Positions 34,030 through 44,681 of a stretch of DNA of 64,000 nt are shown here, piece after piece. The translations under genes and the position numbers were made by a program. The DNA is from Platycnemis pennipes (Eukaryota > Arthropoda > Insecta > Odonata > Platycnemididae). Each line of letters begins with the position of its first letter. Positions within the stretch are counted from its first letter, which is position 1. The notes beneath the pieces are model-generated. The model did not search any database. It saw only the letters and a list, made by a program, of their open reading frames with translations, and was not told the origin of the DNA. Location of the stretch: positions 74,694,645-74,758,644 of the forward strand of contig OW121853.1 in assembly GCA_933228895.1 (NCBI GenBank), written 5' to 3'.

Positions 34030-34322
34030 TTGGATTCAAAATGCCATTTTTTCCCCGTACCTACTAGGAAAGAACAGAAAAGACGGCATACCAAAGGGAT
34101 AGGTAGGTGAAATATTGTTAGAGTAGTCTGTAGTGCATGATGCATGAATAAAAACCGAGAACTTTATTAATATGTAGATAACCATATTGCTGCATGTGAC
34201 CCTATTACCTAGAATGTTTCCATGTAATAGCCTAATTGCATGTCAATAGTGCATTTTTGGTGATCTTCATCCCCTACCACACACCCTCGCGGTGGCTTAC
34301 AGGATATCGCGTAGGTGTGGAT
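34030..34322 (+). mobile_element. CR1-like LINE 3' end
   Basis: Starts in the last codons (FKMPFFPRT-like, ATTCAAAATGCCATTTTTTC), then the 3' UTR with GGGATAGGTAGGTGAAATA, the hairpin CTACCACACACCC...GGTGGCTTACAGG, and GTAGGTG. Confidence 0.8.
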
Positions 34323-34533
34323 AGATTATAAAATCCATCCAACATACAGGCCTTCAACTCGGCACTGAAAAACGTTTCACTGAAAAAGTTTGGTCTCTTC
34401 CGGAATGCTAACGGATTATGTCTGCAGGTCCAGTAACGTAGTCTCAGCACCAAATCTGATATCATGATACATTTTACCCGTATAGGCCGTTTTGCAATTC
34501 GCTTATTTCAGTATTGAAAATCGAAATGAGTTC

Positions 34534-35150
34534 GTCATCATCACAATCCGTCAACAATCCTGACCGGTTTGACGTAGCTCTCCACTCGATTCTACGATAA
34601 GGTAACCTCTTCACATATTTCTTCTCTCAAGTCTTCTATGCTTGCTCCACATATCTGATAAGGGATCTTCCTTTTCCATCCAACCCTCACAATTGTCCCA
34701 CGACGATTACTTTCCTATGGCCGATAGGTATCAAGATATGGACGATGAAGTTGTCCCGTGTCCATTTCAAAGTTTTAAATATATACTTCTTTTCCTCAAC
34801 TCTTCTTAAGACTTCTTCGTTAGTCACTCGGTCGATCCATTTGATCTTTATCACTCCTCTGTGGCACCACATTTCGAATGGTTCCCGCCTTGACTCCATT
34901 GCTGCTGTTGTCGTCCGTGCATCATTGACGAATAGAATCGTGCTCCTGTTATAAGTTCTCTTTCCTAACTTCTTCGATTGTATTTCCGGCTGCAAGTAGA
35001 TTCTTCATCTGGTAGAATGCCTCCTTCGCCTGGACTATTCTGATGACAATTTCCTTTTTGCTTCGTCCATCGCTGGTTGCTCTCATTCATAAATAACAAC
35101 ATTCTTTCACCTTTTCAAGCTGTTTTCCTAGTTTAACCTTGGTAGCGGCT
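34534..35150 (-). mobile_element. RTE-like LINE, diverged, head-to-head with next copy
   Basis: Minus strand: FEMWCHRGVIKIKWIDRVTN, EEVLRRVEEKKYIFKTLKW, HRKVIVVGQL, and a 3' end at CATCATCAC (34534). Upstream motifs (EEAFYQMKNLLAAGNT-like) extend to about 35150. The next copy begins on the opposite strand at once. Confidence 0.75.
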
Positions 35151-35218
35151 ACTTGTGGTGCTATAGAAGAATGATGAAGATTAAATGGATCTACCGAGTG
35201 AGTAACGAGGAAGTCTTA

Positions 35219-35451
35219 AGGCCGCTTTACACGATACAATTTTTTGTACAATTTCTTGTGCAAACGCTTGTATGAGGAAATTGTACCGTGTACAGCGGCA
35301 AATTGTGTGTACGCTTGTGCGAATGTCTGAATGACTGAACGGGAAATAGAACCTGTTCTAATTCCGTTCGGACAAACATGCAATTTCGTTCAGTTTATAC
35401 AAGCGTTTGTAGGAGAAACTGTACAAAAAATTGTATCGTGTAAAGCGGCCT
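35219..35451. mobile_element. 233-bp MITE, 32-bp perfect inverted ends, TTA duplication
   Basis: Begins AGGCCGCTTTACACGATACA and ends with the complement. The inverted end is exact for 32 bp and imperfect to about 60. TTA flanks both sides (35216-35218 and 35452-35454), and removing the element restores the LINE sequence. A TTA/TAA duplication fits PIF/Harbinger-type elements, but the termini alone do not prove it. Related fragments are at 54175 and 55185. Confidence 0.8.
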
Positions 35452-35510
35452 TTAGGAAAAGTGGTAGAGAAGAGAAATTTTATGAAAACCCTAAGAAGAA
35501 GACAGCTTAA

Positions 35511-36077
35511 GGTGGCTGGAGCGATTTTTGTCTATGTGCAGATTTGGGTGAAACTTAATACACGCGTCCTTATAAGTGAAATCTATGGGCTAAAGTGTTA
35601 AAAATGTGCACTTTACCGATTTGATATTTGGGTAACTCGACGCTTCATCAACACGTAACCTTATGGTGCATGAGATACATTTCCTTATAACTCGATAGCT
35701 CATGTACAGATTTTCTTCTTAAAGTAAAATATTAAAAAATATATATTATTATAATGACTCCTGACAAATATCACGGAGTCACACCGACTCAAGTATGCAA
35801 AAAAGCATATTTAAACATAACTGTCGCCTTAATTTTGAATATCGCGCCGAAACCTACCAATGGTAACCATGGCAATATTTGTTTATCTAAGTCAAAACAA
35901 GCTTTAATTAAGGCAAGGATACAATATACAATTCTTATATAGTTACTACAATGGCATGTACGGTACCGTATAATTAGTTGTACTTCAATTAAATGTGGTC
36001 CTAATATTTTTTCGACGCACTTTAAAAATAATTACGATGTACACTCAACGACTCACGATCATACCGCTCCAGCCACC
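35511..36077. mobile_element. 567-bp MITE with TTAA duplication
   Basis: Ends GGTGGCTGGAGCG and its complement CGCTCCAGCCACC (13 bp), flanked by TTAA at 35507-35510 and 36078-36081. Removal restores the host LINE. TTAA is the duplication of piggyBac-type transposases, although the termini do not start with the usual CCY. The large related copy at 6206-8075 contains additional internal sequence, so this is an internally deleted form. Confidence 0.8.
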
Positions 36078-36282
36078 TTAATCGGCCATTTATCATGCGA
36101 CATGATGACCTGTTGAAGACCAATGTCGGAGGACAAGTTAACGAGAAGAATGGTGGAGGAAGGCTTCGTATGAGATATATAGAACAAGGGATGAAGTGAA
36201 AGAGAAGAATTACGAAAACTATGAAGAGGTTACCTGGTAGGAGAATCGAGTGGAGAGCTGCGTCAAACCAATCTCAGGATTG

Positions 36283-36361
36283 AAGGATCTCAGTTTTTCC
36301 CGGCGAATAGACTGGAAGAAGAGTTCTCGGGTTTCCAACCGGGTTTCAGAGAACTCTTCTT
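36283..36361 (+). repeat. Fold-back (F6), 79 bp, 15-bp target duplication
   Basis: CCAATCTCAGGATTG occurs at 36268-36282 and 36362-36376. The insert is a 31-bp lead containing TTTCCCGGCGAATAG, then arms GGAAGAAGAGTTCTC (36314) and its complement ending at 36363, with the centre GGGTTTCCAACCGGGTTTC. Both the lead and the GGTTTC words link it to F2. Confidence 0.85.
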
Positions 36362-36664
36362 CCAATCTCAGGATTGTTGACAAATTATGTTGATCAGCGG
36401 TTACTTCTCTTTTCTACTGCATACCTTCGTTTTCTTCAACTCAATTCAGTATACTCAACGTCATACCCAAACAAAGGTTCAATCGTATTCGATTTGATGT
36501 GCGACGGATACGACATTCAGGACTGAAAACAGAAATGATTACAGTCAGGACCGTGTATACCATGGGTGCAATGTGTGCACAGCTCACGGACGGCAGCCGT
36601 CATGTGGCTGATTAATGTTCATATTCTGCTGGCTATTATCTATCGGTAATAGTTACCAGAATAC

Positions 36665-36910
36665 AAGAAGTCAACGTCGATATGGATAGACCATACCTTG
36701 AGGCATAAGGAATTCGTAGGGAAAATAACAGGAGGGAAAACATCACCAGGAAGGTCGAGAGACAAATGCATAAATCAGGAAAAGCTGGAAATAAAGCATA
36801 ATACCATTGCATAGGAATAGGAAATAAGTACCAGAATATAACTATGATAACAATGAAAATAAGAAGAATTGGCTACTCCAGTCAATCAATCTTAGGATTT
36901 TTTAGTTAAT
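36665..36910 (+). mobile_element. RTE-like LINE fragment, old
   Basis: Reads IDHTLRHKEFVGKITGGK then SPGRSRDKCINQ, a diverged version of the LIGHILRH...EGK...GRPR motif. It ends with CAATCTTAGGATTTTTTAGT. No frame is intact. Confidence 0.6.
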
Positions 36911-37612
36911 GAATTATTATGTATTAATTGAAGATTTCGAATAGTTATTAGCTCTGTTGTCAAACTATAACCAGTATGGAGCGCGAAAATCACCACCATA
37001 ATTAATTTCGGTTATTCATTGAAAGTAATTCTATTGAAAAATGTGTCGTGCTTAACGCCATCTAAAGAAATCATTGATGAACTTCAGGAAGTAGAGCCGT
37101 CCTCTTGTCGAAGGTGGGGCGGGCGTGGTTGCTATAAGGCCTCCCATTCTATCCCTCAGACAGAGTACTGACCTTGATGCACTTTCCACATCGGACTCTA
37201 CCAAGGGCCGGTGCAACAATGGAAAATACCCTACGCCTTTTCTGAATTCGAACCTGTGCCCCCCCATAATAGGTAGCCAACAGTCTAGCGACAAGACAAA
37301 AGACATTCATTTTGGAATTCGTTATAAAATCATTACCTTGTTATCTGTCATCGACCAACTTCTTTCCCTACCAAAAAGGGTAAGAATGTAATGGAGGCAG
37401 CATCGCGTATGCTTTGAGAAACATAATCGGACATCTTTGTAGGCACGGAAATGAAGTGCCCGCTACTTGCTATACTCACGGATGAAATTGTTTTCTCACG
37501 TGGTTAAATCTTAAAGAGTAGGTATTAAGATGCGTAATGGAATTTCTTTTAAGTTCGCCAAATGAATGCCGGAGAAAAATGCGCAAACACGCAAACAGGC
37601 TGCAAATGTGTA
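36911..37612. other. No recognisable gene
   Basis: Frames of 84 and 88 codons overlap antisense at 37052-37391, without motifs. Confidence 0.4.
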
Positions 37613-37871
37613 GTTTAAACTGATCAAATTAAAACCAGTTTTAAGGTGTAGAAATCGCTCCTAGGGGAATCAGATGCAATTAATTTACTTCCTTATGGCT
37701 TAAACTGATAAAATTAAAACCAGTTTTAAGGTGTAGAAATCGCTCCTAAGGGAATCAGATGCAATTAATACCTTCCTTAAATGGCTTAAACTGGTAAAAT
37801 TAAAACCAGTTTTAAGGTGTAGAATTTGCTTCTAGGGGAATCAGATGCAATTAACACCTTCCTAAAAATAC
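37613..37871 (+). repeat. Tandem repeat, three units of ~86 bp
   Basis: Units start near 37614, 37700 and 37786. Each contains ATTAAAACCAGTTTTAAGG, TGTAGAAATCGCTCC and GGGAATCAGATGCAATTAA. Each unit includes the inverted word AAAACCAGTTTTAA. Identity is high between units 1 and 2, and unit 3 has a few changes. Confidence 0.85.
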
Positions 37872-38053
37872 CTCGAGAAAATTGACAGCTACGCCGCTGC
37901 GATGAAATTTTAGCACGATTTCATTGTTATTTAATATTTAATTTCTACCGCTTCGAATAACGGTAATAATCACCTTCACTGATTGTGACGTCACGCGTGG
38001 CGCGCGTGCGCTGTTTATAAACAGTCGCATCCGTCGCGCGCCTGCTTTTACCA

Positions 38054-39539
38054 GGGGCCGTATTCTGTAACTTGGGTGATGTCTATCACCGGTGATTGAC
38101 ATCACCGAAAAACTTCACCCGTCCTTGACGTTTCCGATTCTGTAACTGGGTGGTGAAGTTTCTTCACCCGGTGATGAGGGTGTTATGAAAAATTGCGCCG
38201 TCTAGTTCTGGCAAAATTAGATTAACCAATAAAGAGAGCCAGTTGTATCACATGACCGCAAGGCAGGCAAGTAATGTGCAAATTAAATGCTTGTAGGCAC
38301 GATCATGTATGTTCATGCTTGTAGTAATGGTTTCTCGAGTAATGATATGTTTGATAATATTTATTATGATGTTCTAATAACCCGGCTAGGTGATTATTAA
38401 CAGTAGGATTAATATTACGAAGTGAACAATAGATTACTTTGTTTTATTGAACATCAACAAAAACAATTGCACCATATTCTATCGTGATACGTGAATAAAC
38501 CACGGTGAATGTGATTAATTTTTCAGTTTCCTGTTTTCAACTTCCACAATATCAATCATGAAAAGCATAAATGGTGTTTTTCACTTGTTTGCGAAGACTC
38601 AAATGTACACAACAACACTGTCATTCGCGTAATAAATAGCTATACCTAGGTATATCATCATCGTACAAGTCGATAGAAAGGGAGCTGGGAAAAACAAACG
38701 TAAATATATAACGAGCAACCGAAAAATTTCTTAATGGCTCAAATTGTTTGTGTTAAAATATTGCCCAAATACTCTGAATCTAATCTTGTTTGTGTACGTA
38801 TAGTAACTTGGAAATGTGATTGTTGGCTTAGTTAACCGAACTTGAATACAGTGTATCAGAACCATATAGACGTGTGTTATTCCTCGATCGTAAAATCGTA
38901 CCCAATATATTTGTAATAATTTAAACAAACATGATTACTCGTCGAAGTGAAATTAATTGGTTCTATTTCGTTGTATACAATTATGTATATTGGTGTCCAT
39001 ATAATCTTATTACTATACTCGTACCAGCAATTTTGACTTTTCTAAGTAATTAGAGATGTTTTTATTGCTCTGCCATAGTTTTAGCAATTTTATAAATATT
39101 TATTTCAATGCTTGTATGTATGTCTTTTTGCCCCTGAAATTTTGGATGGTATGCAAAATTTGGAATAGGTTAACACAGGTCGTTTCTTACTTACGTCAAA
39201 ACATATTAATTTAGAGTTGTATGACAGTAAATATACTATTTTAATTATTGTTATTATATGCACGTGTTATTTTTTCCGTTTAAATATCGTCAGAGTCCCT
39301 ACATTAACGTTATTAATGAACGCACGATGTTTGTTTCTCGCTAACATGATGGCGGACCCTCAACATATTTACGGGGTGATGAGATAAGGGCGGCTATTGA
39401 GGAGGTGATGTGATATCACCCTGTTTGGGGTGAAGAACATCACCTCGTCGCGTTACAGAATCGGAAGAGCGGTGATAGGTGATGTTCATCACCGGTGAAG
39501 GCTCATCACCGGTGATGACGAGTTACAGAATACGGCCCC
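38054..39539. mobile_element. GGGGCCG-ended DNA element (M2), 1486 bp
   Basis: Ends GGGGCCGTATTCTGTAACT and AGTTACAGAATACGGCCCC are exact complements over about 18 bp. Just inside both ends lie repeated GGTGATG/CATCACC words and a second GATTCTGTAAC/GTTACAGAATC box (38130 and 39455). The interior is AT-rich with no transposase frame. No clear target duplication is visible. Copy M1 at 8495 shares length and ends. Confidence 0.75.
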
Positions 39540-40004
39540 AGAAGCACACGCGGAGGCAACGGGTCGCTGACGGGACGGAATCGCATTGCTCGCCCCTCCT
39601 CCCGACTGGAACGGAACTCTCCATTAGAGGCCATCTCCCGGCGTTAATGACTCAGCTGTATTTAGAAGCGAATTGAAAAAATAAAAACGAAACCGCTTTC
39701 CAGACGCAAGGTCGTTTGAAGGTCGGAATGATGTAAGGGGAATCGGAAGGGGGAGGGGAGAGTTCATGCATAGTGCAGTGGCGTGGTCGTATCTGTTGTG
39801 ACGGGAGAACGCAATTAAACTGGCCTATTCGATCCTGGCCTTCGTGAATGCCTCTCGGAAATGATTCTGTCAGTCATTCATGCGTGGGATGGAATCATTC
39901 ATGGTCACCTCCATATTTTGACTGATAGATAATGCGGCTAAGGTGGATGGAATGGAAATGGTAGCCTTTGGTTGTCATTTCCCCAACTTAAAACATTTAC
40001 TCCT
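39540..40004. other. No recognisable gene
   Basis: The beginning is GC-richer. No motif or repeat is identified. Confidence 0.4.
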
Positions 40005-40470
40005 TCTAACCTACATTTTTTATAAGACCTTAATCTCCTAGATAAGATCTTCTAAAACCTAAATCCAGGAGAAACCCAACATCCATACCCTGGGAGAGTG
40101 TGTTTGAAACCGTCGGCATTATCTAGAATAAGTACAAGGGATCACGTGCTGCAAAACGAATGGTTTACACATTTACTGCTTTTAATCCTCATTACAATAT
40201 TATTTAGTGTTTTCACCATAGTTTTTCATCTGTATCGACCATAGAGCCACAGATGAGATAAACCGCAAGTGTTAACAATGAATGAAGTTGCAATCAGCGG
40301 TTTTAACAAACAAAATTTACGAACCGTTCGTGTTTATATCTCGTGAGCTGGTTACCTATTCGAGATAATCTCGACGATTTCAGACACAATTCCCCTGGGC
40401 GGGATTCGAACCTGCGATCTTTGGGTTGCCTGACCAGCGTGGCACCGACCTGTCTACCTCAACCAGAACT
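40005..40470 (-). mobile_element. S1 SINE split by palindrome P3
   Basis: Left part 40005-40093 (CCTTCTAACCTAC, ACCCAACATCCATACCC) and right part 40394-40470 (GGCGGGATTCGAACCTGCG, GACCAGCGTGGCACCGACCTG) join to the S1 order of 23555-23735. The head is B-box proximal at the break. Confidence 0.7.
40094..40393. repeat. Palindromic element P3 inside S1 SINE
   Basis: Left half GAGTGTGTTTGAAACCGTCG..., right half ending GATTTCAGACACAATTCC, with CCTGG directly repeated at 40089-40093 and 40394-40398. It is 300 bp, with the centre near GACCATAGAGCCACAGATG. Confidence 0.8.
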
Positions 40471-42674
40471 TCAAATGAAGTGTCTCTAATAGTCTTTACA
40501 TTTCGTTCATCTAACGACTCCTCTCGTTATTCCACTTTTCTGTTCAAATGGGCGTACATATTTCATTTCATGCCACTCATAAAACCTTTTCTGCCTCGTC
40601 TTCGCTTAGCCAGCATTCGATAACGACCTTCATCATTCAAATGTCCCTAAGTGGTACCTGTTCGAGTATAGCGATGAAGTTAAAAAAAATAATGCACGCG
40701 AACAAACCAAATTATAGGTAAAGCATTCGTGGAGTTGATGACAATGCCTTCGATGACATCGAGTGCTGTCTGTTATTCACAGTAATGAAAAACCAAAGAC
40801 TAAGTAATATTTTTCAGGCTTGAGATAGTGGAATACTACATAGTTAAATACAATTCCAATTTTCCGTTTTATATAAGGCATTGGTATTCAGCAGGAGAAA
40901 AGCGAGGACAAATGCTTAACTAGGAAAACAAAAAATCGAGGAGGTGGAAGAGTTTTGTTCGTTGGCTTGATTACTTCAAGAATGTAATGTTGAGATAGAA
41001 AACCAAAGCCATGATATGAGGGAGAGAAAATTCGGAGGTGAACGGAACGTTAGAGGGGTTTCGTAGTTCGGCGGTAGCTTTCCAGCGGCAGAAATCAGCT
41101 AATGAGAACATGACTCTGGAAATCATTACGTCAGACCGTTGAGCGATGCTGACAAGCGCTTAGCCGGCTAGCGACTGAAATCTGTCTGCGTCAAGAAGAC
41201 GGAAGCTTCATTAATTTGAAGCGCACAACATTGATGGATGTGCTCTATTGGGTGTTTTTATGAGTGCGTTTGTCATGTACTTTGAAGATTAGTGTTGTTA
41301 TGAAGTGTTATAATTATTATTAAAGAAGGAAAGTCCTGGCTCTCCCAGAAATAAACTTGAAAAGTTGACTAAATATACATACACCGCGTTCATACGTGGA
41401 GTACAATCTCATTCTTTTTTAAATGTTTTATTGGAGTAGATATGCCGTCTTCATGTTTTACAAATAATAAACAACAAATTATTAACACATTGCTAAAGGC
41501 CATGGTTTTCAAACCAAAATAAATTAAACTATTACCTACTGAAATAAACTACTGCAAACCAAAATGAACTACGTACAAAGAAAAAAAAAGGAGACAAAGG
41601 TAAAATACAACCAACAAGTCAGGATAAACCGTGATGTGAGGCACAAGGTGTCTTGCAACGCATTTCTTTCGCCCTTCTTTTTTTTCATCGTCGCGTCGTT
41701 ATTAAAGTTTCGTCGCGAAGTTATTAAAGTTTTCACCGCGTTCCTTCCGCGGAGAAATCCATCGTCATTACCTCCGCCGCCGAGCTATAAAGTCGCCCTT
41801 AGCTTACCTTGTGAGTAGAAGGTCCAAATCGTCATCATTAGCCTGCGGTGGAAATCGTCCGCGGCGTAAAATAATTTCAAACGACCTACCCTAAGCAAAT
41901 ATTTTATATTGGTTTTTTTACGCGGAATAAATTTATGGAGACAATGAAGTTGGTGCTTACATAATGACCATACGTTGCTTTCACCTAGTCTTACATCAAC
42001 GAATCAAATTCATTCAAAACCGGTTTATAGTTTCGGGATTAAAAAAATTCCCAAGCAGTGTGCCGAAACTCGTCGAACCGAATTCGAGTGCATTACGAAA
42101 AATTTTGTGGAAACATATAATTTGGCCATTTTCACGAGGACGTAACTTCGTATTCATCAAGTTATGTAACTTGATTCGAAACCGGCTGTGTTGTGTGGTA
42201 ATCTAAGATTCTGTTGGCCTTTTTTTTTTTAAGTGTTACGATATATGCCTCTCCACCCAGAAATATATATATATCCGCATACTTGTCCAGCTATTTCTTC
42301 GTCCTGGCTTAGGGAAGGAGTGTGATAATTCCCAAAATAGCATTTGTCTGACCTTGTTGTCGGGGAGTTTTTGTCGGGACCCATTGAAGCCTGTCGCATA
42401 AAGGGTTTCCGTGATCAACGTCATCCCGTTGCGTGCGGAAGCCTTAAAAAAAAGTTGGTTCTTACAATACCAACAACCCTTCGTAACAGATAAAGCGCCT
42501 CTGTAGTGTCTGTCGGGGACGCTTTGTAGCGTGCACATTTAAGGCTTCATTAGCATTCCAGCTAAGGACAGACACTGCCGTTACGTTACCGTTGAGCATT
42601 TGGCTTCACCTAGGCATTCGGGACTATGGAGAAAACCCGAGTGTCGGTCAGAAATCATTATCGGTCATTGCTCT
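40471..42674. other. Largely unrecognised; RTE-like trace at 40880-41000
   Basis: GGAGGTGGAAGAGTTTTGTT with flanking AGAAAAGCGAGGAC looks like the EEVEEFCYLGS region of the RTE-like LINE. Near 41685-41735 the words CGTCGCG and TTATTAAAGTTT repeat. A 100-codon minus frame at 42236-42538 is unassigned. Confidence 0.35.
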
Positions 42675-42790
42675 AAAAGATTTGTTTCTCACAGCTCCAT
42701 CCGCTCGATTCTTCTAGCAGCCAAACGCTTTATGTTAAATACTCTCTTTTACATCTTTCCCTACCTGCTCCTCTTCCCCGACATCTATTC
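42675..42790 (-). mobile_element. RTE-like LINE fragment, diverged
   Basis: CTCGATTCTTCTAGCAGCC, then CTCTTTTACATC and CTACCTGCTCC follow the order of the minus-strand 3' coding end seen at 29390-29460. No tail is preserved. Confidence 0.5.
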
Positions 42791-42844
42791 CGACTCTCAC
42801 AAAGACTTTTCTTTGGGCTACTTTCCTCACGAGACCATAAAATC

Positions 42845-42925
42845 TCTATATCTACAAAGGCATCCTAAATGCAACTTCGAGGGTGTATGGCAGGGGGTGG
42901 CACATCACCAAACATGCTCCTACTG
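42845..42925 (-). mobile_element. CR1-like 3' hairpin remnant
   Basis: CTATATCTACAAAGGCATCC, GAGGGTGTATGGCAGGGGGTG and CATCACCAAACATGC keep the order of the family's terminal hairpin and 3' UTR. Confidence 0.65.
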
Positions 42926-43164
42926 ATAAATTTATGGGCGATAAGTAATAACTATTGTTAATTATGTATGTACCAGGTACGTTCAGCTAACAGATTGTTA
43001 AGTAGGGTTATAGTATCTATCCAAACGTTAAGCTCTCGTCAGAATTACCTAGCGTATTTTTTACTATAGGTATCCAAGAGTTTTTTTTAGCACATACTGG
43101 TAAAGTAGTTAGGTAAGAATTTTTAAAGTTTAAAGGTTTAACTTTACCCTTACGTAGTAGTTGT

Positions 43165-43650
43165 AGTCTAGGGTTTAAGTAGCTTCGACGGCTAAGGTTA
43201 TATCGTATTGACTAGCGTTAGAGCTTAATCCTGAGACAAAAGCAACAATCACGTCCAGGGGGGTTGTGTTTGAAACCGTCGGGATTATCTCTAATAGGTA
43301 ACCAAGGAGTCACGTGATACAAACACTAATGGTTTCAAAATTTAATGTGTCCGAATCACTCTTTACGACATCATTAATTGTTTTCACTTGAGTTTTTCTC
43401 ATCCATTCCAACTAAAGAGCCCCCAGTTGAGATATATCACAAGTGTAAACAAAGAATGAGGTTGCAATCAGCGGTTTTAACACACCAAATATGCGAAGCA
43501 TTCGTGTTTATACCACGTGACTCCTTGGTTACCTATTCGAGATAATCCCGACGGTTTCAAACATAGCCCACCCCCGGGCGGGATTCGAAATCGTGCCCTT
43601 TGGGTCGCCAGGTCAGCATGCTACCAATCTGACAGCTGCTTTCGGATTTA
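43165..43650 (-). mobile_element. S1 SINE split by palindrome P4
   Basis: Left 43165-43259 (CTTCGACGGCTAAGGTTATA, CAACAATCACGTCC) and right 43573-43650 (GGCGGGATTCGAAATCG, GGTCGCCAGGTCAGCATGC). The break lies at the same place in S1 as in the copy split by P3. Confidence 0.7.
43260..43572. repeat. Palindromic element P4 inside S1 SINE
   Basis: GGGGTTGTGTTTGAAACCGT...GTAACCAAGGAGTCACGTGA folds onto TCACGTGACT-type right arm (CACGTGACTCCTTGGTTACC, GACGGTTTCAAACATAGC). The flanks are CCAGG and CCCGG. It is 313 bp. Confidence 0.75.
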
Positions 43651-43882
43651 TCCTTACCTGCTGAGGTTTTTGACGCCTAAAATATCCTTTTTTCGCCGAA
43701 GTGTAATAGTTAAACATCCACATGTTCCAATATAAATGTAATTGTTTACGAGATTGTTTTTCTCTGTTTAATGCGTAACCTCAGCGCATTGCGAATGATT
43801 TTTTTCTTTGTCTGTGTATTATATATCACCTGCACTCACAGTGTAACATTGAAGTCTATTATAGTATGATATGAGGCATGGG

Positions 43883-44286
43883 CAGTGGGGTACAGACAGT
43901 CAGATTTTAGGGTTTAAACCTCCCCCCCACCAAAACATGTTTACATGAATTCGTAAATTATCACTTCTCTCGGGTGGTATCGCTACGCGCTACCCACACT
44001 TTACCCCAGAGCACGTTTAAAATGTGATCACGTTCAATATTCAGTTACTGTTTCCCGTAATTTACTGTTAGAATTACGTTTCCAATTTTGCTTATTGGGC
44101 TGAAAAATATAGCTGAATTGTCTTCACGAAAAGAAAATGTTAACATTATTATTGTTTTAGTGAATAATAATCTAAATACCATTTTATAATGAAGTATGTT
44201 ATCGACCACTATACCATTTTATGATGATGCTCATAAATATTAATGAAACCCCCCCCCCTCAAAAGGAAATCCTACGTACGCCACTG
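43883..44286. mobile_element. Possible hAT-type MITE with CAGTGG ends
   Basis: Left CAGTGGGGTAC, right GTACGCCACTG: one mismatch over 11 bp in inverted orientation. C-tracts lie near each end. CAG-starting ends of this kind are common in hAT non-autonomous elements, but an 8-bp duplication is not clear. Confidence 0.45.
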
Positions 44287-44588
44287 GGCAGTTGGGAGTC
44301 AATCATCTTCAATCGAGAGCCAATTAATTTTGGCACTCCATTATTAGAGATAAGTATTAGCTAGACATACAGCAGGCAGGTGTAACCTCGGTATAAGTAT
44401 TTGCGTATCAGTATAATTTAATTAATGGGTCAGGCATTTGTTGACATTCACTAAAATATCTTTTACATTAGCCATGCGAAGGTGCAATGAAAAAGGATTG
44501 TAGGGCAAGGAACCTTTTTCTTATTTTTATTAAGAATTATAACAAAGTGGGATTTTATATTAATTTAAATATAACTAATCGTTGTCAT

Positions 44589-44681
44589 AAAATTGGATCT
44601 GAGTTCGGCGGCGTTTCTCGACACTGGTAACGGCTTTCGGGCCTTCCTCCGCGGAGTAACGCCCGAAAGCCGTTACCAGTG
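44589..44681 (+). repeat. Fold-back (F7), 93 bp, 14-bp target duplication
   Basis: CTAATCGTTGTCAT (44575-44588) and CTAATCATTGTCAT (44682-44695) flank it, one mismatch. A 33-bp lead precedes arms CACTGGTAACGGCTTTCGGG and CCCGAAAGCCGTTACCAGTG (44622-44642, 44661-44681) around CTTCCTCCGCGGAGTAAC. Confidence 0.8.

Larger units (their letters stand above)
35152..36400 (+). mobile_element. RTE-like LINE interrupted by three insertions
   Basis: Pieces at 35152-35218 (WCYRRMMKIKWIYRVSNEEV), 35452-35510, 36078-36282 (IGHLSCDMM..., GRLRMRYIEQGMK, RRIEWRAASNQSQD) and 36362-36400 join colinearly into one 3' copy. Each gap is a separate insertion with its own duplication: TTA, TTAA and a 15-bp repeat. 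The three interruptions must post-date this copy. Confidence 0.85.

Noticed and set aside
37613..37871. CRISPR-like array
   Set aside because: Units are contiguous ~86-bp tandem copies with no variable spacers, in eukaryotic DNA.
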